Below are positions 28,435-37,675 of a DNA stretch of 64,000 nt, one piece after another (the stretch's first letter is position 1; every line of letters begins with the position of its first letter). Source of the stretch: an uncultured Gemmatimonadota bacterium (GTDB lineage Bacteria; Gemmatimonadota; Gemmatimonadetes; Gemmatimonadales; Gemmatimonadaceae); assembly GCA_902825965.1 (NCBI GenBank), contig CADEDA010000013.1:1-64000 (forward strand), written 5' to 3'. A program made the position numbers and the translations under genes. The notes beneath the pieces were generated by a model. That model made no database searches and was not told the DNA's origin. It worked only from the letters and a program-made list of their open reading frames with translations.

Positions 28435-31400
28435 CCGCTCACCGTGGCACACTTCGGATCCAGCGGCGGCAGCTGCAGCCGCGCCAGCTCCGCATTCACG
28501 GCCGCCAGCTCCGTCCGCCAGATCTGCTGCAGCGTGCTGGTGTACCCGCGCAGTTCCCGCTCCAGGATCCCGTAGATCTCCGGCATGTTCGTCGTCGGCC
28601 GCCCGTCCCCGCGCTCGGCCATCGACAGCAACGTCGCAAGGCGGTTGTTCACCTTGATCGGGAAGTTGAGTGGGTCCTGCCCGCTCTGGTTGCGCACCTG
28701 ATAGATGTTCTCCTCCACCGCCGAGGCCTTGGTCCGCAGGACGTCACCCTTGGCGGCCAGGTTTCGGTCGGAGTTCTTCGCGGTGCGGTCGGCGAGCTGT
28801 TCCTTCACGCGCCGGATCTCGATCACCGCCTGGTTGGCCTCGGTGGCCTTGTCCCGCACCATCCGGCCGAACCGATACTGCGCGTGCAGGTCCGCGTCGG
28901 TCACCTCCGGCAGGCGCGGATTGCGCGCGACCGTGAGCGGCGCCGTGTGCGCCTTGCCGTCGGCCACGAGGCGGATGGTGTAGCGACCGGGCGGCACCGC
29001 CGGACCCGCGGTCCCCGCGCCCCAGAGGATCATCCCCGGGAACCCCACGATGGGCGACGTGCGCAGGTCCCATTCGAAGCGCGTCAGGCCGGCCGTGGCC
29101 GGGATGAAGGCCGCGCCCCCGCCCCGCCGACGCCCGCCGCCCGCCGCACCGGCCTGCGCCGCGCTGCGCGACGTGTCGTTCTCCCACTTGCGGAGCACCG
29201 CGCCGGCCGAGTCGAGGATCTCGAGCGAGGCGCGCTGCGGCGCCTTGCTGAACCGCCAACTGATGGACGCCGGCAGCCCCGACCGCAGGGCCGTCGGCGA
29301 GGCGAAGAGCTGCGCGTCCGCCACCATGCGCGCCGGCGTCATCTGCCGCAGCGGCGCGATGTTGTCGAGCACCCAGAACCCGCGCCCGTGCGTCCCGATC
29401 ACCAGTTCGTTGTCCTCGACGATGAGGTCGGCCACCGGGACATCCGGCAGGTTGAGCGAGAGCGATTGCCAGCGCGCCCCGTCATCGTACGACACGTAGA
29501 CGCCGTGCTGGGTTGCCGCGTAGAGCAGGCCGCGGCGCGTGGGATCCTCGCGCACGGCGTGCACGTAGTCGTCGTCGCGCATGCCGGCGGTGATCCGCGT
29601 CCAGGTGCGGCCGTAGTCGTTGGTCCGGAAGATGTATGGCGCGAAGTCGTTGAGCAGCGGCTTGCGCACCGAGAGATAGGCGGTCCCCGACGCGAACGCC
29701 GAGGCGTCGATCTGGCTCACGCGCCCGAAATCGGGCATGTCCTTGGGCGTGATGTTCGTCCAGGTCTTGCCGCCGTCGCGCGTGACATGCACCAGCCCGT
29801 CGTCCGAGCCCACCCAGATCACGTTCACGTCGCGCTTGCCCGGGGCCACGGAGAAGATGGTGCCGTACACCTCGGGGCCGTTCATGTCGCCCGTGATCGG
29901 CCCACCGGACTTCTCCTGCGTCTCCGGCGCGTGCCGCGTGAGATCACCCGAGAGCGCCGCCCACGTCTGCCCGCCGTCCATCGTCATCCAGAGCCGCTGC
30001 GACGACACGTACAGTCTCCGCGGATCGACCGGCGAGAAGATGATCGGATACGTCCACTGCCAGCGCTCCTTGATCTCCTTGCTCGGCTCGCCCGAGTAGA
30101 ACCAGGGATACGGGTTCACCTCGCGCGAGAGCCCGGTGCGGCGGTTGAACTTGTCGAGGTAGCCGCCGTTGTTCGTGCCGGCGTAGAAGAGGTCCGGGTC
30201 CCGCGGGTCCGGGGCGATGTAGCCCGGCTCACCGCCGCCGGCGATGTAGGAGACCGCCATGCCGCCCGCGGTGAGGTCGCGGTAGGCTGCGCCGGGCGCC
30301 GCGGGCGGCGCGGGCGGCGCTGCGGCCGCCGCGCGGGCCGCGTTCACGTTCCAGTTGAACGGCGTGCAGATGGTGGTGTTGTCCTGCTGCGAGCCGCAGA
30401 CGTGGAAGGGGATGTGCTTGGTGGTGATGACGTGGTAGAACTGCTCGGTGGGATAGTCCTGCTCCGTCCAGGTGCGCCCCGTGTTGGTCGTGATGGCGCC
30501 GCCGCCGTCGTTGGCGACCACCAGGTGCGCGGGGTCCTGCGGATCCACCCAGAGATCGTGGAAGTCGCCGTGGGTGCCGTTGCCGATGGAGGTGAGCGTC
30601 TTGCCCTGGTCGGCGGACCGGAAGAGCGAGGTGTTCTGCGCGTAGACCACGTCCGCGTTCTGGTGGTCCGCGAACAGGTGCGTGTAATAGAAGGCCCGCT
30701 GCCGGATCGAGCGGTTCTCGTTCATGAGCGTCCAGGTCGCGCCCGCATCATCGGACTTGAACAATCCACCCTTCTCGTTCTCGATGAGCGCATACACCCG
30801 GTTGGGGTTCGCGGCCGTGAGCGCGACACCGATCCGGCCGATGAGCCCGCCGGGCAGGCCCGCATTGCGCGTGATCTCGCTCCAGGTCTCGCCGCCGTCC
30901 GTGCTCTTGAACAGCCCCGATCCGGGGCCACCCGACGACATCTGGTACTCCTTGCGGTAGGCCTCCCAGAGCGCCGCGTAGATCACGTTGGGGTTCGTGC
31001 GATCGATCGCGATGTCGATCGCACCGGACTTGTCGTCGCGATCGAGCACCTTGCGCCAGCTCTTACCGCCGTCCGTGCTCTTGAACACCCCGCGTTCCGC
31101 ACTCGGCACACTGTACTTGCCGAACGACGCGACGTAGACGATCTCGGGGTTGGTGGGATGGATGCGGATCTTGGCGATCCCGTGTGACTCGCGGAATCCG
31201 ACGTGCGCCCAGGTCTTCCCCGCGTCCGTCGACTTGTACACGCCGTCGCCGGGCATGATGTTGCCGCGGATCGCCGTCTCGCCCATGCCGATGTAGACGA
31301 GGTCGGGGTTGGTCTCGCTCACCGCGACCGCGCCCACCGAGGCCGACTTGACCTGCCCGTCGGTGACCGGGAACCAGGTCTCGCCGCCGTCGACGGTCTT

Positions 31401-31640
31401 CCAGAGTCCGCCACCCGTCGCCCCGAAGTACGCCTCATTGCGCCGGCCGACGACGCCACTGGAGGCGATGGAGCGTCCCCCGCGATCCGGCCCGATGTTG
31501 CGCCAGCGGTACTGGGACAGGATAGCCGAGTCGAGGGTGACCGGCTCGAGGCTCGGGGCGGCCTGCTGACGGTCGCGGGCGAACGCGCCCAGCGACAGCG
31601 AGGCCGGAATCAGCAGGGCGAGGGGACGGAGCGAAAGCAT
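28416..31640 (-). CDS. Secreted VPS10/sortilin-like BNR-repeat protein
   Basis: A 1074-residue exported protein starting with a signal peptide at 31640. It carries at least ten Asp-box/BNR motifs, for example TVDGGETWF, STDAGKTWAH, STDGGKSWRK, TMDGGQTWAA, TRDGGKTWTN and TNDYGRTWTR, defining sialidase-like beta-propellers of the VPS10/WD40-YVTN-BNR class. The last 250 residues form a separate domain with an Ig-like part (RFEWDLRTSPIVGFPGMILW) and helices. These proteins are strongly expanded in Gemmatimonadota and are often misnamed glycosyl hydrolases; sialidase catalytic residues were not identified here. It is followed with overlap by the lipoprotein gene. Confidence 0.85.
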   Translation of the reverse strand: MLSLRPLALLIPASLSLGAFARDRQQAAPSLEPVTLDSAILSQYRWRNIGPDRGGRSIASSGVVGRRNEAYFGATGGGLWKTVDGGETWFPVTDGQVKSASVGAVAVSETNPDLVYIGMGETAIRGNIMPGDGVYKSTDAGKTWAHVGFRESHGIAKIRIHPTNPEIVYVASFGKYSVPSAERGVFKSTDGGKSWRKVLDRDDKSGAIDIAIDRTNPNVIYAALWEAYRKEYQMSSGGPGSGLFKSTDGGETWSEITRNAGLPGGLIGRIGVALTAANPNRVYALIENEKGGLFKSDDAGATWTLMNENRSIRQRAFYYTHLFADHQNADVVYAQNTSLFRSADQGKTLTSIGNGTHGDFHDLWVDPQDPAHLVVANDGGGAITTNTGRTWTEQDYPTEQFYHVITTKHIPFHVCGSQQDNTTICTPFNWNVNAARAAAAAPPAPPAAPGAAYRDLTAGGMAVSYIAGGGEPGYIAPDPRDPDLFYAGTNNGGYLDKFNRRTGLSREVNPYPWFYSGEPSKEIKERWQWTYPIIFSPVDPRRLYVSSQRLWMTMDGGQTWAALSGDLTRHAPETQEKSGGPITGDMNGPEVYGTIFSVAPGKRDVNVIWVGSDDGLVHVTRDGGKTWTNITPKDMPDFGRVSQIDASAFASGTAYLSVRKPLLNDFAPYIFRTNDYGRTWTRITAGMRDDDYVHAVREDPTRRGLLYAATQHGVYVSYDDGARWQSLSLNLPDVPVADLIVEDNELVIGTHGRGFWVLDNIAPLRQMTPARMVADAQLFASPTALRSGLPASISWRFSKAPQRASLEILDSAGAVLRKWENDTSRSAAQAGAAGGGRRRGGGAAFIPATAGLTRFEWDLRTSPIVGFPGMILWGAGTAGPAVPPGRYTIRLVADGKAHTAPLTVARNPRLPEVTDADLHAQYRFGRMVRDKATEANQAVIEIRRVKEQLADRTAKNSDRNLAAKGDVLRTKASAVEENIYQVRNQSGQDPLNFPIKVNNRLATLLSMAERGDGRPTTNMPEIYGILERELRGYTSTLQQIWRTELAAVNAELARLQLPPLDPKCATVSGCAPTP

Positions 31641-31930
31641 GGACGGGGTCTGGTGGGGGTGGACCACGATCGGGAACGCAGGGGCCTGCCGGAATGTTGC
31701 GACATCCGAGGTCTGAGAGCCAGCGGGATGAGCGCAAGGCAAGTTCGTCTCGCGCCCCCCGCGCGAGTTCCAGTTACGCCGAGATACACTGGAACGGACG
31801 GCGGCAAGGCCACTGGATTGGCGCAAGCGGCACTCCGTCCGCTATTGTGAACGTTGGCAATGCCGCAGGGCAGTGAGTCGACCGGAGTGCTGAGCGTTCG
31901 ACGAGTCTCCCTTCCATCGAGGATGCTTCG

Positions 31931-33646
31931 ATGAACCGAACGCTCATGCGACTCTCGGTCGTCCTGCTCCTCATCCCGGCAGGCAGCTCAGCGCAGACGA
32001 TCACCGGGTCTGTGCGCACGTCGGACTCCGATGGGCCGATCGCAGGTGCCATCGTAGAGGTCCGCACGACACGCCATGCGGAGCCGGTTCGAGCGCTCAG
32101 TGACGCCACGGGGCGCTTTCGTCTGCGGACTCAACCGTCCGACACACTATGGCTCCGCGTGCTTCGGGTCGGGTTCCTGCCGACAGAACATCCTGCCATC
32201 GTCACTCGCGGCCGCTCCGCCATCGACGTCACCGTCATCGCTCATGACATGCGCGTCGAACTGGCATCCGTTCGGGTCACTGGGCGCGACCGCTGCCGCG
32301 TCCGGCCTGAGAACGGCTTGGCGGTCGCGACGGCGTGGGAGGAGGCCCGCAAAGTCATGCTCGCTTCGCAGCTCATGAGTGTCGACACCGCCATTAGCGG
32401 CAGCTGGTACGTCTATGAGAGCGTCGTAGATCCGAACTCGCAGCACGTCCGAGAGCAGAGCGTTTCTCGCTATGGCGCTTCGACTCGCCGTGTCTTTCGC
32501 AGCGTTCCCGTTGGCGCACTGATCGCACTCGGATTCGTCGTGCAGGATACCGACGGGGTTCGATTCTACGCGCCCGATGTTGACGTCCTCCTGTCCGAGC
32601 AGTTCGCGAACACATACTGCTTCCGACTGGTGAACGGATCATCGAATCGCATCGGCATTCGGTTCCAACGTGTCGACCGCAAGGATGCTCGGCACGACAT
32701 CGAGGGGACAGTCTGGTTGGACCGCAGAAGCGGGGAGGTGGCGCGCGTTGAGTTCACGTACACGGGCTTTCCAGTCCTTCCTGAGCCCAACAGCGCCGGT
32801 GGATTCGTTGAGTTCGCCAAGCTGGAACGCTCCGGGTGGGTGGCGTCAGCATGGCGCGCGCAGATCCCACTGTTGACCTCGAGTACCACGAACCACTATC
32901 TCACCGATGTGAGCAGCGGCGTGAACACGACGCACACCACTGCACGGGAGATCCGCGTCGCGGGTGGTGAGTTGGAACGACTGGTGCGCAGTGACCGTGT
33001 GGTATTCGACGAACCACGCGCCGCCATTCGGCTCCACTTCGTCCCTTCCGACGGCGCGACAAGCACCACATCCGTGGTCGCTTCACTGCGGGGATCTTCC
33101 GTTCGGGGTGCCAGCGACTCCACTGGAAGACTCCGACTCGGTCCCCTGCCGGCGGGACGATACACCGCCAACATCGTTGTACCGACGCTCGACTCATTGA
33201 AGATGGCGCCGTTCGACGTCACCGTCGAGGCGACCGTCGGAACCGAGTACCAGGTGATCCGGTTGCCTTCGACGCGCGATGCAGTAGCGCGCCCCTGCGG
33301 AACCGACTCGGCCAACGCGGGCTCAGCCATTCTGCGAGGAACCGTGGGCAGGCCCGGAGGCACTCCGGTGTTTGGTGCGACCGTCACCGTTGACTTCGCG
33401 CGTGTGGATGCGAGGCGGATCGGAACGGGATTGGTTCGCTGGGCTCCCTCGGCGCTGTCGGCGCTCACGGATAGCCGCGGACGATTCCAGATTTGCGGCA
33501 TTCCCCGAGCGACTGACCTTCGCGTGACGGTGTTCGTTGACGGAGCGATGATCGAGCGACGCGTTCGGATCGACCCGCCGCGGTACGACTTCGAATCCAA
33601 CTTCGAGATCGATCGGCCGCAAGGCACGCCCTCAGCCCATCGGTGA
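31931..33646 (+). CDS. Secreted carboxypeptidase-regulatory-like domain protein
   Basis: A 571-residue exported protein. A signal peptide (MNRTLMRLSVVLLLIPAGSSAQ) is followed by a carboxypeptidase regulatory-like beta-sandwich (residues 23-95: TITGSVRTSDSDGPIAGAIV, GRFRLRT), a middle beta-rich domain of unknown fold, and a second and third regulatory-like module near the C-terminus (LRLGPLPAGRYTANIV; ILRGTVGRPGGTPVFGATV). It resembles the N-terminal extension of TonB receptors without a barrel. It is divergent from the BNR/VPS10 gene; the 290-bp gap holds no other gene. Codon use is less GC-rich than in neighbours. Confidence 0.75.
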   Translation: MNRTLMRLSVVLLLIPAGSSAQTITGSVRTSDSDGPIAGAIVEVRTTRHAEPVRALSDATGRFRLRTQPSDTLWLRVLRVGFLPTEHPAIVTRGRSAIDVTVIAHDMRVELASVRVTGRDRCRVRPENGLAVATAWEEARKVMLASQLMSVDTAISGSWYVYESVVDPNSQHVREQSVSRYGASTRRVFRSVPVGALIALGFVVQDTDGVRFYAPDVDVLLSEQFANTYCFRLVNGSSNRIGIRFQRVDRKDARHDIEGTVWLDRRSGEVARVEFTYTGFPVLPEPNSAGGFVEFAKLERSGWVASAWRAQIPLLTSSTTNHYLTDVSSGVNTTHTTAREIRVAGGELERLVRSDRVVFDEPRAAIRLHFVPSDGATSTTSVVASLRGSSVRGASDSTGRLRLGPLPAGRYTANIVVPTLDSLKMAPFDVTVEATVGTEYQVIRLPSTRDAVARPCGTDSANAGSAILRGTVGRPGGTPVFGATVTVDFARVDARRIGTGLVRWAPSALSALTDSRGRFQICGIPRATDLRVTVFVDGAMIERRVRIDPPRYDFESNFEIDRPQGTPSAHR

Positions 33647-33735
33647 TAGCGGCGCACGCTCGCGGATATCGTGAACGCACGGCGCAGAAGCCACCGTGCA
33701 GTCGTCCATCGAGTCTCGCGTGACTCGGTCGGCGC

Positions 33736-34878
33736 TCAGACCTTCAGCACGATCGCGCGGCGTTCCATGCTTGCCAGGATCACGTACCACGTTGCCACGA
33801 ACGCAAGCGCGAACCCGAGCGACGCCGTCTTGGGACTCAGCCAGGACGCGAACAACTCCTGATACACAATCGTCTGCACCGCCGTCGCCTTGCCCTCGTA
33901 CTCGATCTTCCAGAGCGAGCCGATGGTCCGGGCCATCACCCCCGAGCCCACGAATGCCGCCATGGGATTGAGTCCGTACGTCACGAAGAACGCGGTCCAC
34001 CCCGTCACCCGCTGCACGTCGGTGATCCAGAGGATCGTCGCGATCGCCACCGCAGCCATGCCACCGGTGAACAACACGTAGCTCGACGTCCACAGCGCCT
34101 TGTTGATCGGGAAGCTCCAGTGCCACATCAGGCCGAGCACCATCCCCATGCACCCCACCGCGAACAGGCCGTTGATCCGCTCGGCGAGCGGCCGCGGACC
34201 GGTGAGCCAACGTCCGGTGAACACCCCGAGCATGGCCGTGCCGATCGCGGGCACGGTCGAGAGCAGTCCCTCGGGATCCCACGTGCGACTCTGCCGCCAG
34301 AGATGGCCGCTCAGCAGCGTGCGGTCGAGCCACGCCGCGATCGAGCTGCTGGGATCGTCGAGCAGGTTCGCGCCGATGCCACCGAGCCCCGGGACGGGCA
34401 GCAGCGTCATCGCGAACCAGTACCCGTACAGCAGGGCGACCAGGACCATGACCTGCTGCTTGAGCGTGCCGCGACTCGTGAGCAGGGCCGCCCCCATGTA
34501 CGCCAAGCCGATCCGCGGCAGGACGCCAGGGATGCGCACGTCGGTGATGCGCGAGAGCGGCCAGAACGGGAACGCGGCCAAGGCCCAGCCGATGAGGATG
34601 ATGAGCAGCCCGCGCTTGACCACCTGCCGCAGGATCGCGCCCTCGTCGTCCCCACGGGCCCGACGCGCACTCAGCGAGATGTGTGTCGTGACGCCGGCGA
34701 TGAACAGGAAGAACGGGAAGATCAGGTCGGTGGGGGTCCAGCCGTGCCAGCGCGCGTGCGCGAGCGGCGGATAGATCGCCCCCCAGTTGCCGGGGTTGTT
34801 CACGAGCAGCATCCCGGCGACGGTCGCGCCCCGGAAGACGTCGAGGGCGAGCAGTCGCTCGCGTGGGGCGTCGCTCAC
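33736..34878 (-). CDS. HGSNAT/NagX-like transmembrane acyltransferase (DUF5009/DUF1624 type)
   Basis: A 380-residue protein with about ten membrane helices. The N-terminal block with ALDVFRG, LLVNNPGNWG, HGWTPTDLIFPFFLFIAG matches the heparan-alpha-glucosaminide N-acetyltransferase catalytic domain family, which moves acetyl groups across membranes onto amino sugars. The GTG at 34878 overlaps the upstream stop by 4 bp (GTGA); an ATG at 34896 would add six residues. It is the last gene of a three-gene operon with a phosphodiester glycosidase and a creatininase-family protein, which suggests processing of an amino-sugar-containing glycan or wall component. Confidence 0.82.
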   Translation of the reverse strand: MSDAPRERLLALDVFRGATVAGMLLVNNPGNWGAIYPPLAHARWHGWTPTDLIFPFFLFIAGVTTHISLSARRARGDDEGAILRQVVKRGLLIILIGWALAAFPFWPLSRITDVRIPGVLPRIGLAYMGAALLTSRGTLKQQVMVLVALLYGYWFAMTLLPVPGLGGIGANLLDDPSSSIAAWLDRTLLSGHLWRQSRTWDPEGLLSTVPAIGTAMLGVFTGRWLTGPRPLAERINGLFAVGCMGMVLGLMWHWSFPINKALWTSSYVLFTGGMAAVAIATILWITDVQRVTGWTAFFVTYGLNPMAAFVGSGVMARTIGSLWKIEYEGKATAVQTIVYQELFASWLSPKTASLGFALAFVATWYVILASMERRAIVLKV

Positions 34879-35891
34879 GGTGCACTCCTCCGGCAATCGC
34901 GGATGACCGCCAGCGCGTTCCCCACGGCGCGCTCGCCGGTGGGATCCGACGGTCGATTGGCGACGCGCATGACGCCGGCCGAGTCGGGCACGGCGTACAC
35001 GAGCGCACTCGACCCGCCGCCGTCGAGGTTGATCGCGTCGGGGGCGCCGAGCGCGAGCATGAGAGTGGCCGTCTCGCGGAGCGTCATCCCGTCGCTGTAT
35101 CCCTTCTGCCGGCCGTCGATCACCACGAGCAGCAACCGCCGTCCCCGGTCGGCGATCCCGAGCGCCGTGCGCGGGTGGCGTGTCTGCGCGAACGCGGCCT
35201 GCCCTTCGGTGTCCACGATCCCCAGGATCACCGAATCCCGCGTCAGGATCGGCCGCCCGCCCACGGCCTCGCGCGGATGGAACGGCAGCAGCGAGAGTGC
35301 GGGCAGCGCGGGATCGTCCACGGTGAAGGCCTGCCGCTGCGCCGCCGCGACGGTGAAGAAGCCGATGTGCGGCCTGCCGGCGGAGTCGATGGCGAAGGTG
35401 GGACGCTCGGATGGTGGCGTGAGCACGCGGCCGTCAGTCATGTGCAGCCCCGTGGGCACGCCCGGCGGCGTGAACAGGAAGAAGTCCGCGTTCACCCCAC
35501 CGATCACCTCGCGCGTGCGCGCCAGGTCGGCCAGCAGCGTGGAAGTCTTGTGGCGCCCGACCGCACTCGCGCCGCCTTTGACTGCGACGGCCGTATGGCA
35601 CTGGTCGAGCCGCACGTCGAGCACCTGCACCACCCAGGGGCCGGTACTCGCATACAGGGAGCGCCGGATCACGCCCGGCCGGAGTCGCTCGCTGTGCTGG
35701 CTGTCCACCGTGAAGGGGAACTGCCGCGCCGCGATCGGTGCCACCGCCGTGGTCGCACTGCCCACCTCGCTGCCCACCGCGCTGCCCACCGCGCTGCCCA
35801 CCGCGCGTGCGCAGCCAGCGAGCGAGACGGTGCAGCAGGCAACCAGCGTGAGGGTCGCATGCGCGCGCGACGACGCAGGAAGCGAACGCAT
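34875..35891 (-). CDS. Phosphodiester glycosidase (NAGPA-like) lipoprotein
   Basis: A 338-residue lipoprotein (lipobox SLAGCAR) with a short Ala-Val-Gly-Ser repeat after the Cys, encoded by a 12-bp tandem repeat. The catalytic domain is the NAGPA/DUF2233 family: GGVNADFF near residue 120, GGRPILTRD, FAQTRHPRTALGIADRG and the signature NLDGGGSSALV near 290. Relatives cleave the phosphodiester of GlcNAc-1-phosphate caps, including teichoic-acid-type polymers. Its position between creatininase-like and HGSNAT-like genes, with touching or overlapping ends, supports a shared amino-sugar role. Confidence 0.85.
   Translation of the reverse strand: MRSLPASSRAHATLTLVACCTVSLAGCARAVGSAVGSAVGSEVGSATTAVAPIAARQFPFTVDSQHSERLRPGVIRRSLYASTGPWVVQVLDVRLDQCHTAVAVKGGASAVGRHKTSTLLADLARTREVIGGVNADFFLFTPPGVPTGLHMTDGRVLTPPSERPTFAIDSAGRPHIGFFTVAAAQRQAFTVDDPALPALSLLPFHPREAVGGRPILTRDSVILGIVDTEGQAAFAQTRHPRTALGIADRGRRLLLVVIDGRQKGYSDGMTLRETATLMLALGAPDAINLDGGGSSALVYAVPDSAGVMRVANRPSDPTGERAVGNALAVIRDCRRSAP
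35758..35805. repeat. 12-bp tandem repeat inside the NAGPA-like gene
   Basis: Four consecutive 12-bp units (CTGCCCACCGCG, the first with two changes) encode a four-residue repeat just after the lipidated Cys. It keeps the reading frame whatever the copy number, so linker length could vary between strains. Confidence 0.9.
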
Positions 35892-36665
35892 TCAGGGCCT
35901 CGGGAGGTAGAGGTCGTCGAGATCCGCCGCCGCGAGCTCGGCGAAGAACTGTGCGATGCGTTCCGTCACCGCCTCGAGGAACCGCTCGCCCTTGTCGCGG
36001 GTGGCCGCTGCCGGATTCCCGATGCCGGTGTCGTCGGTCACCTTGGTCCACTGCCGCGGTGCCCAGGCCCAGCCCTCGCGGAACGCCGCGATGCGCCAGG
36101 CCTTGGCGTAGCCATCCCCCGCCTCGGCGAGCGGCCGCACAAGCCCGGGTGCGAGCGCCTGCATCACGCTGGTCTCGAGTTCACCGGCATGGTCACCGAG
36201 GTCGGCGAAGAAGGCGCGACCGTCCACCACCTGCCACCAGTTGAGCGTACAGAGGAACAGCCGCGTCTGCGGCTGCAGCTCGCGGATCATCCACTTGAAG
36301 TCGTTGCCGCCGTGCCCGTTGAGGATCACCAGCCTGGAGACACCCTGCCCATCCAGTGCACGCACGAGGTCGCCGAGCAGGGCGAGCTGCGTACGCGGAT
36401 TCATGTTGAGCGTGAACGGGATGTCGAGTTGCGTGGTGTTCACGCCGAATGGTACGCAGGGCAGCACTGCCGCTCGGGTGCCGCGGGTCCAGGCCCGTTC
36501 CGCCGCACGTGCTGCGACGGCCGTCGACTCGTCGTTGTCGGTCCCGTACGGCAAGTGGAGGTTGTGCGCTTCGGTCGCACCCCACGGCAAGACGGCGATG
36601 TCGTACTTCGCGGCGCGAACGCCGGGCAACGTCTGTTCGGTCAGCATCCATGGGCGCGCGGTCAT
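35892..36665 (-). CDS. Creatininase-family amidohydrolase
   Basis: A 257-residue cytoplasmic metallohydrolase. The family's metal-binding sequence is clear: LPWGATEAHNLHLPYGTDN near residue 25, NGHGGNDF near 120 and DHAGELETS near 165. Members include creatininase and the amidohydrolases that act on formamide or cyclic amides; substrate cannot be chosen from sequence alone. The ATG at 36665 was preferred over an in-frame extension to 36749 rich in Arg. It is the first gene of the operon; its stop abuts the next start. Confidence 0.88.
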   Translation of the reverse strand: MTARPWMLTEQTLPGVRAAKYDIAVLPWGATEAHNLHLPYGTDNDESTAVAARAAERAWTRGTRAAVLPCVPFGVNTTQLDIPFTLNMNPRTQLALLGDLVRALDGQGVSRLVILNGHGGNDFKWMIRELQPQTRLFLCTLNWWQVVDGRAFFADLGDHAGELETSVMQALAPGLVRPLAEAGDGYAKAWRIAAFREGWAWAPRQWTKVTDDTGIGNPAAATRDKGERFLEAVTERIAQFFAELAAADLDDLYLPRP

Positions 36666-36772
36666 GACCCAAAGGTACCGCACGATGTCACGGGTCGCCC
36701 GCGCGCGCCTCCTCCGGACGCGGCGGCCACTACAGCCGGGCCGCCTCACGGCCGAGACTGACGGGGACCCCT

Positions 36773-37651
36773 TTGCCCGGCCGTCCCGTGTCCTACATCT
36801 TTCCGCGTCTCCAGCAGATCATCAGTCGGGGTGACGACCTGCCCACCCTGCCGAGCATCGTGCTCGAGCTGCACCGGGCACTCGAGAATCCGAATGCGGG
36901 CGCGGCGGCCATCGCCTACGTGCTCGATCAGGACCCGGCGCTGACCGCGCGCCTGCTACGCCTGGCAAACTCGGCCAAGTTCGCACGCCCGGGCGCGCCC
37001 ATCACGTCGGTGCCGGCGGCCGTCGCGCGCATGGGGCTCAATCGCGTCCGGTCCACGTGCGTGGCCTTGGCGGTGGTGCAAGGGCTGGGCGGCCGGCACG
37101 CACGGCTGGATCACCAAGCGTTCTGGGCGCACAGTGCGACCGTGGCCGCGCTCACGGGGAGCCTCTGGGATCTTGTCGGCGACCGCCGCGCCGTGTCGAC
37201 ATCGGACGCATACTTGGTCGGCCTGCTGCATGACGTCGGGCTGCTGGTGCTCGACCAGTACTTCCCCGACGAGCTCGGACAGCTACTTCAGGCGCGCGGC
37301 GATCACGATACCCCGTTGGGGCCGCTCGAGGAGCGGCATCTCGGGATCGACCACGGCGCGGTCGCGAGCCTGCTCCTTGGCCGCTGGTCGCTGCCGAGCT
37401 TCGTCGGCGAGGCGGTGTTTCACCACAACCATCCGATGAGTGCACCGGCGCATGTCGCGCGGCTGTCGACGGTGATCGCCACCGCCGAGGCCATGTGCTG
37501 GCAGGCCGACCTCGGACTCGAGATCGAGGGACGCCCGCCGGAGTTGGCGGCCGTGCTGCTGCGGAAGCTGGACGTACCCGCCGCGGAGGTGCGCGGGATC
37601 ATCGACTGGACGTACGATGCCTATGCACTGGCCGCGGAGGTGGCGGCGTGA
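36773..37651 (+). CDS. HDOD-domain protein
   Basis: A 292-residue protein dominated by an HDOD domain (residues 18-215): LPTLPSIVLELHRAL, VLDQDPALTARLLRLANSA, and the helix with GLLHDVGLLVLDQY and AVFHHNHP. HDOD proteins lack the full HD phosphohydrolase metal set and act as signalling adaptors, often in motility or biofilm control. The start is uncertain: TTG at 36773 with GGGGA upstream, or GTG at 36788. It stands alone between divergent and convergent genes. Confidence 0.85.
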   Translation: MPGRPVSYIFPRLQQIISRGDDLPTLPSIVLELHRALENPNAGAAAIAYVLDQDPALTARLLRLANSAKFARPGAPITSVPAAVARMGLNRVRSTCVALAVVQGLGGRHARLDHQAFWAHSATVAALTGSLWDLVGDRRAVSTSDAYLVGLLHDVGLLVLDQYFPDELGQLLQARGDHDTPLGPLEERHLGIDHGAVASLLLGRWSLPSFVGEAVFHHNHPMSAPAHVARLSTVIATAEAMCWQADLGLEIEGRPPELAAVLLRKLDVPAAEVRGIIDWTYDAYALAAEVAA

Positions 37652-37675
37652 GGAGCGCCGGTGTACGGCCTCGAC

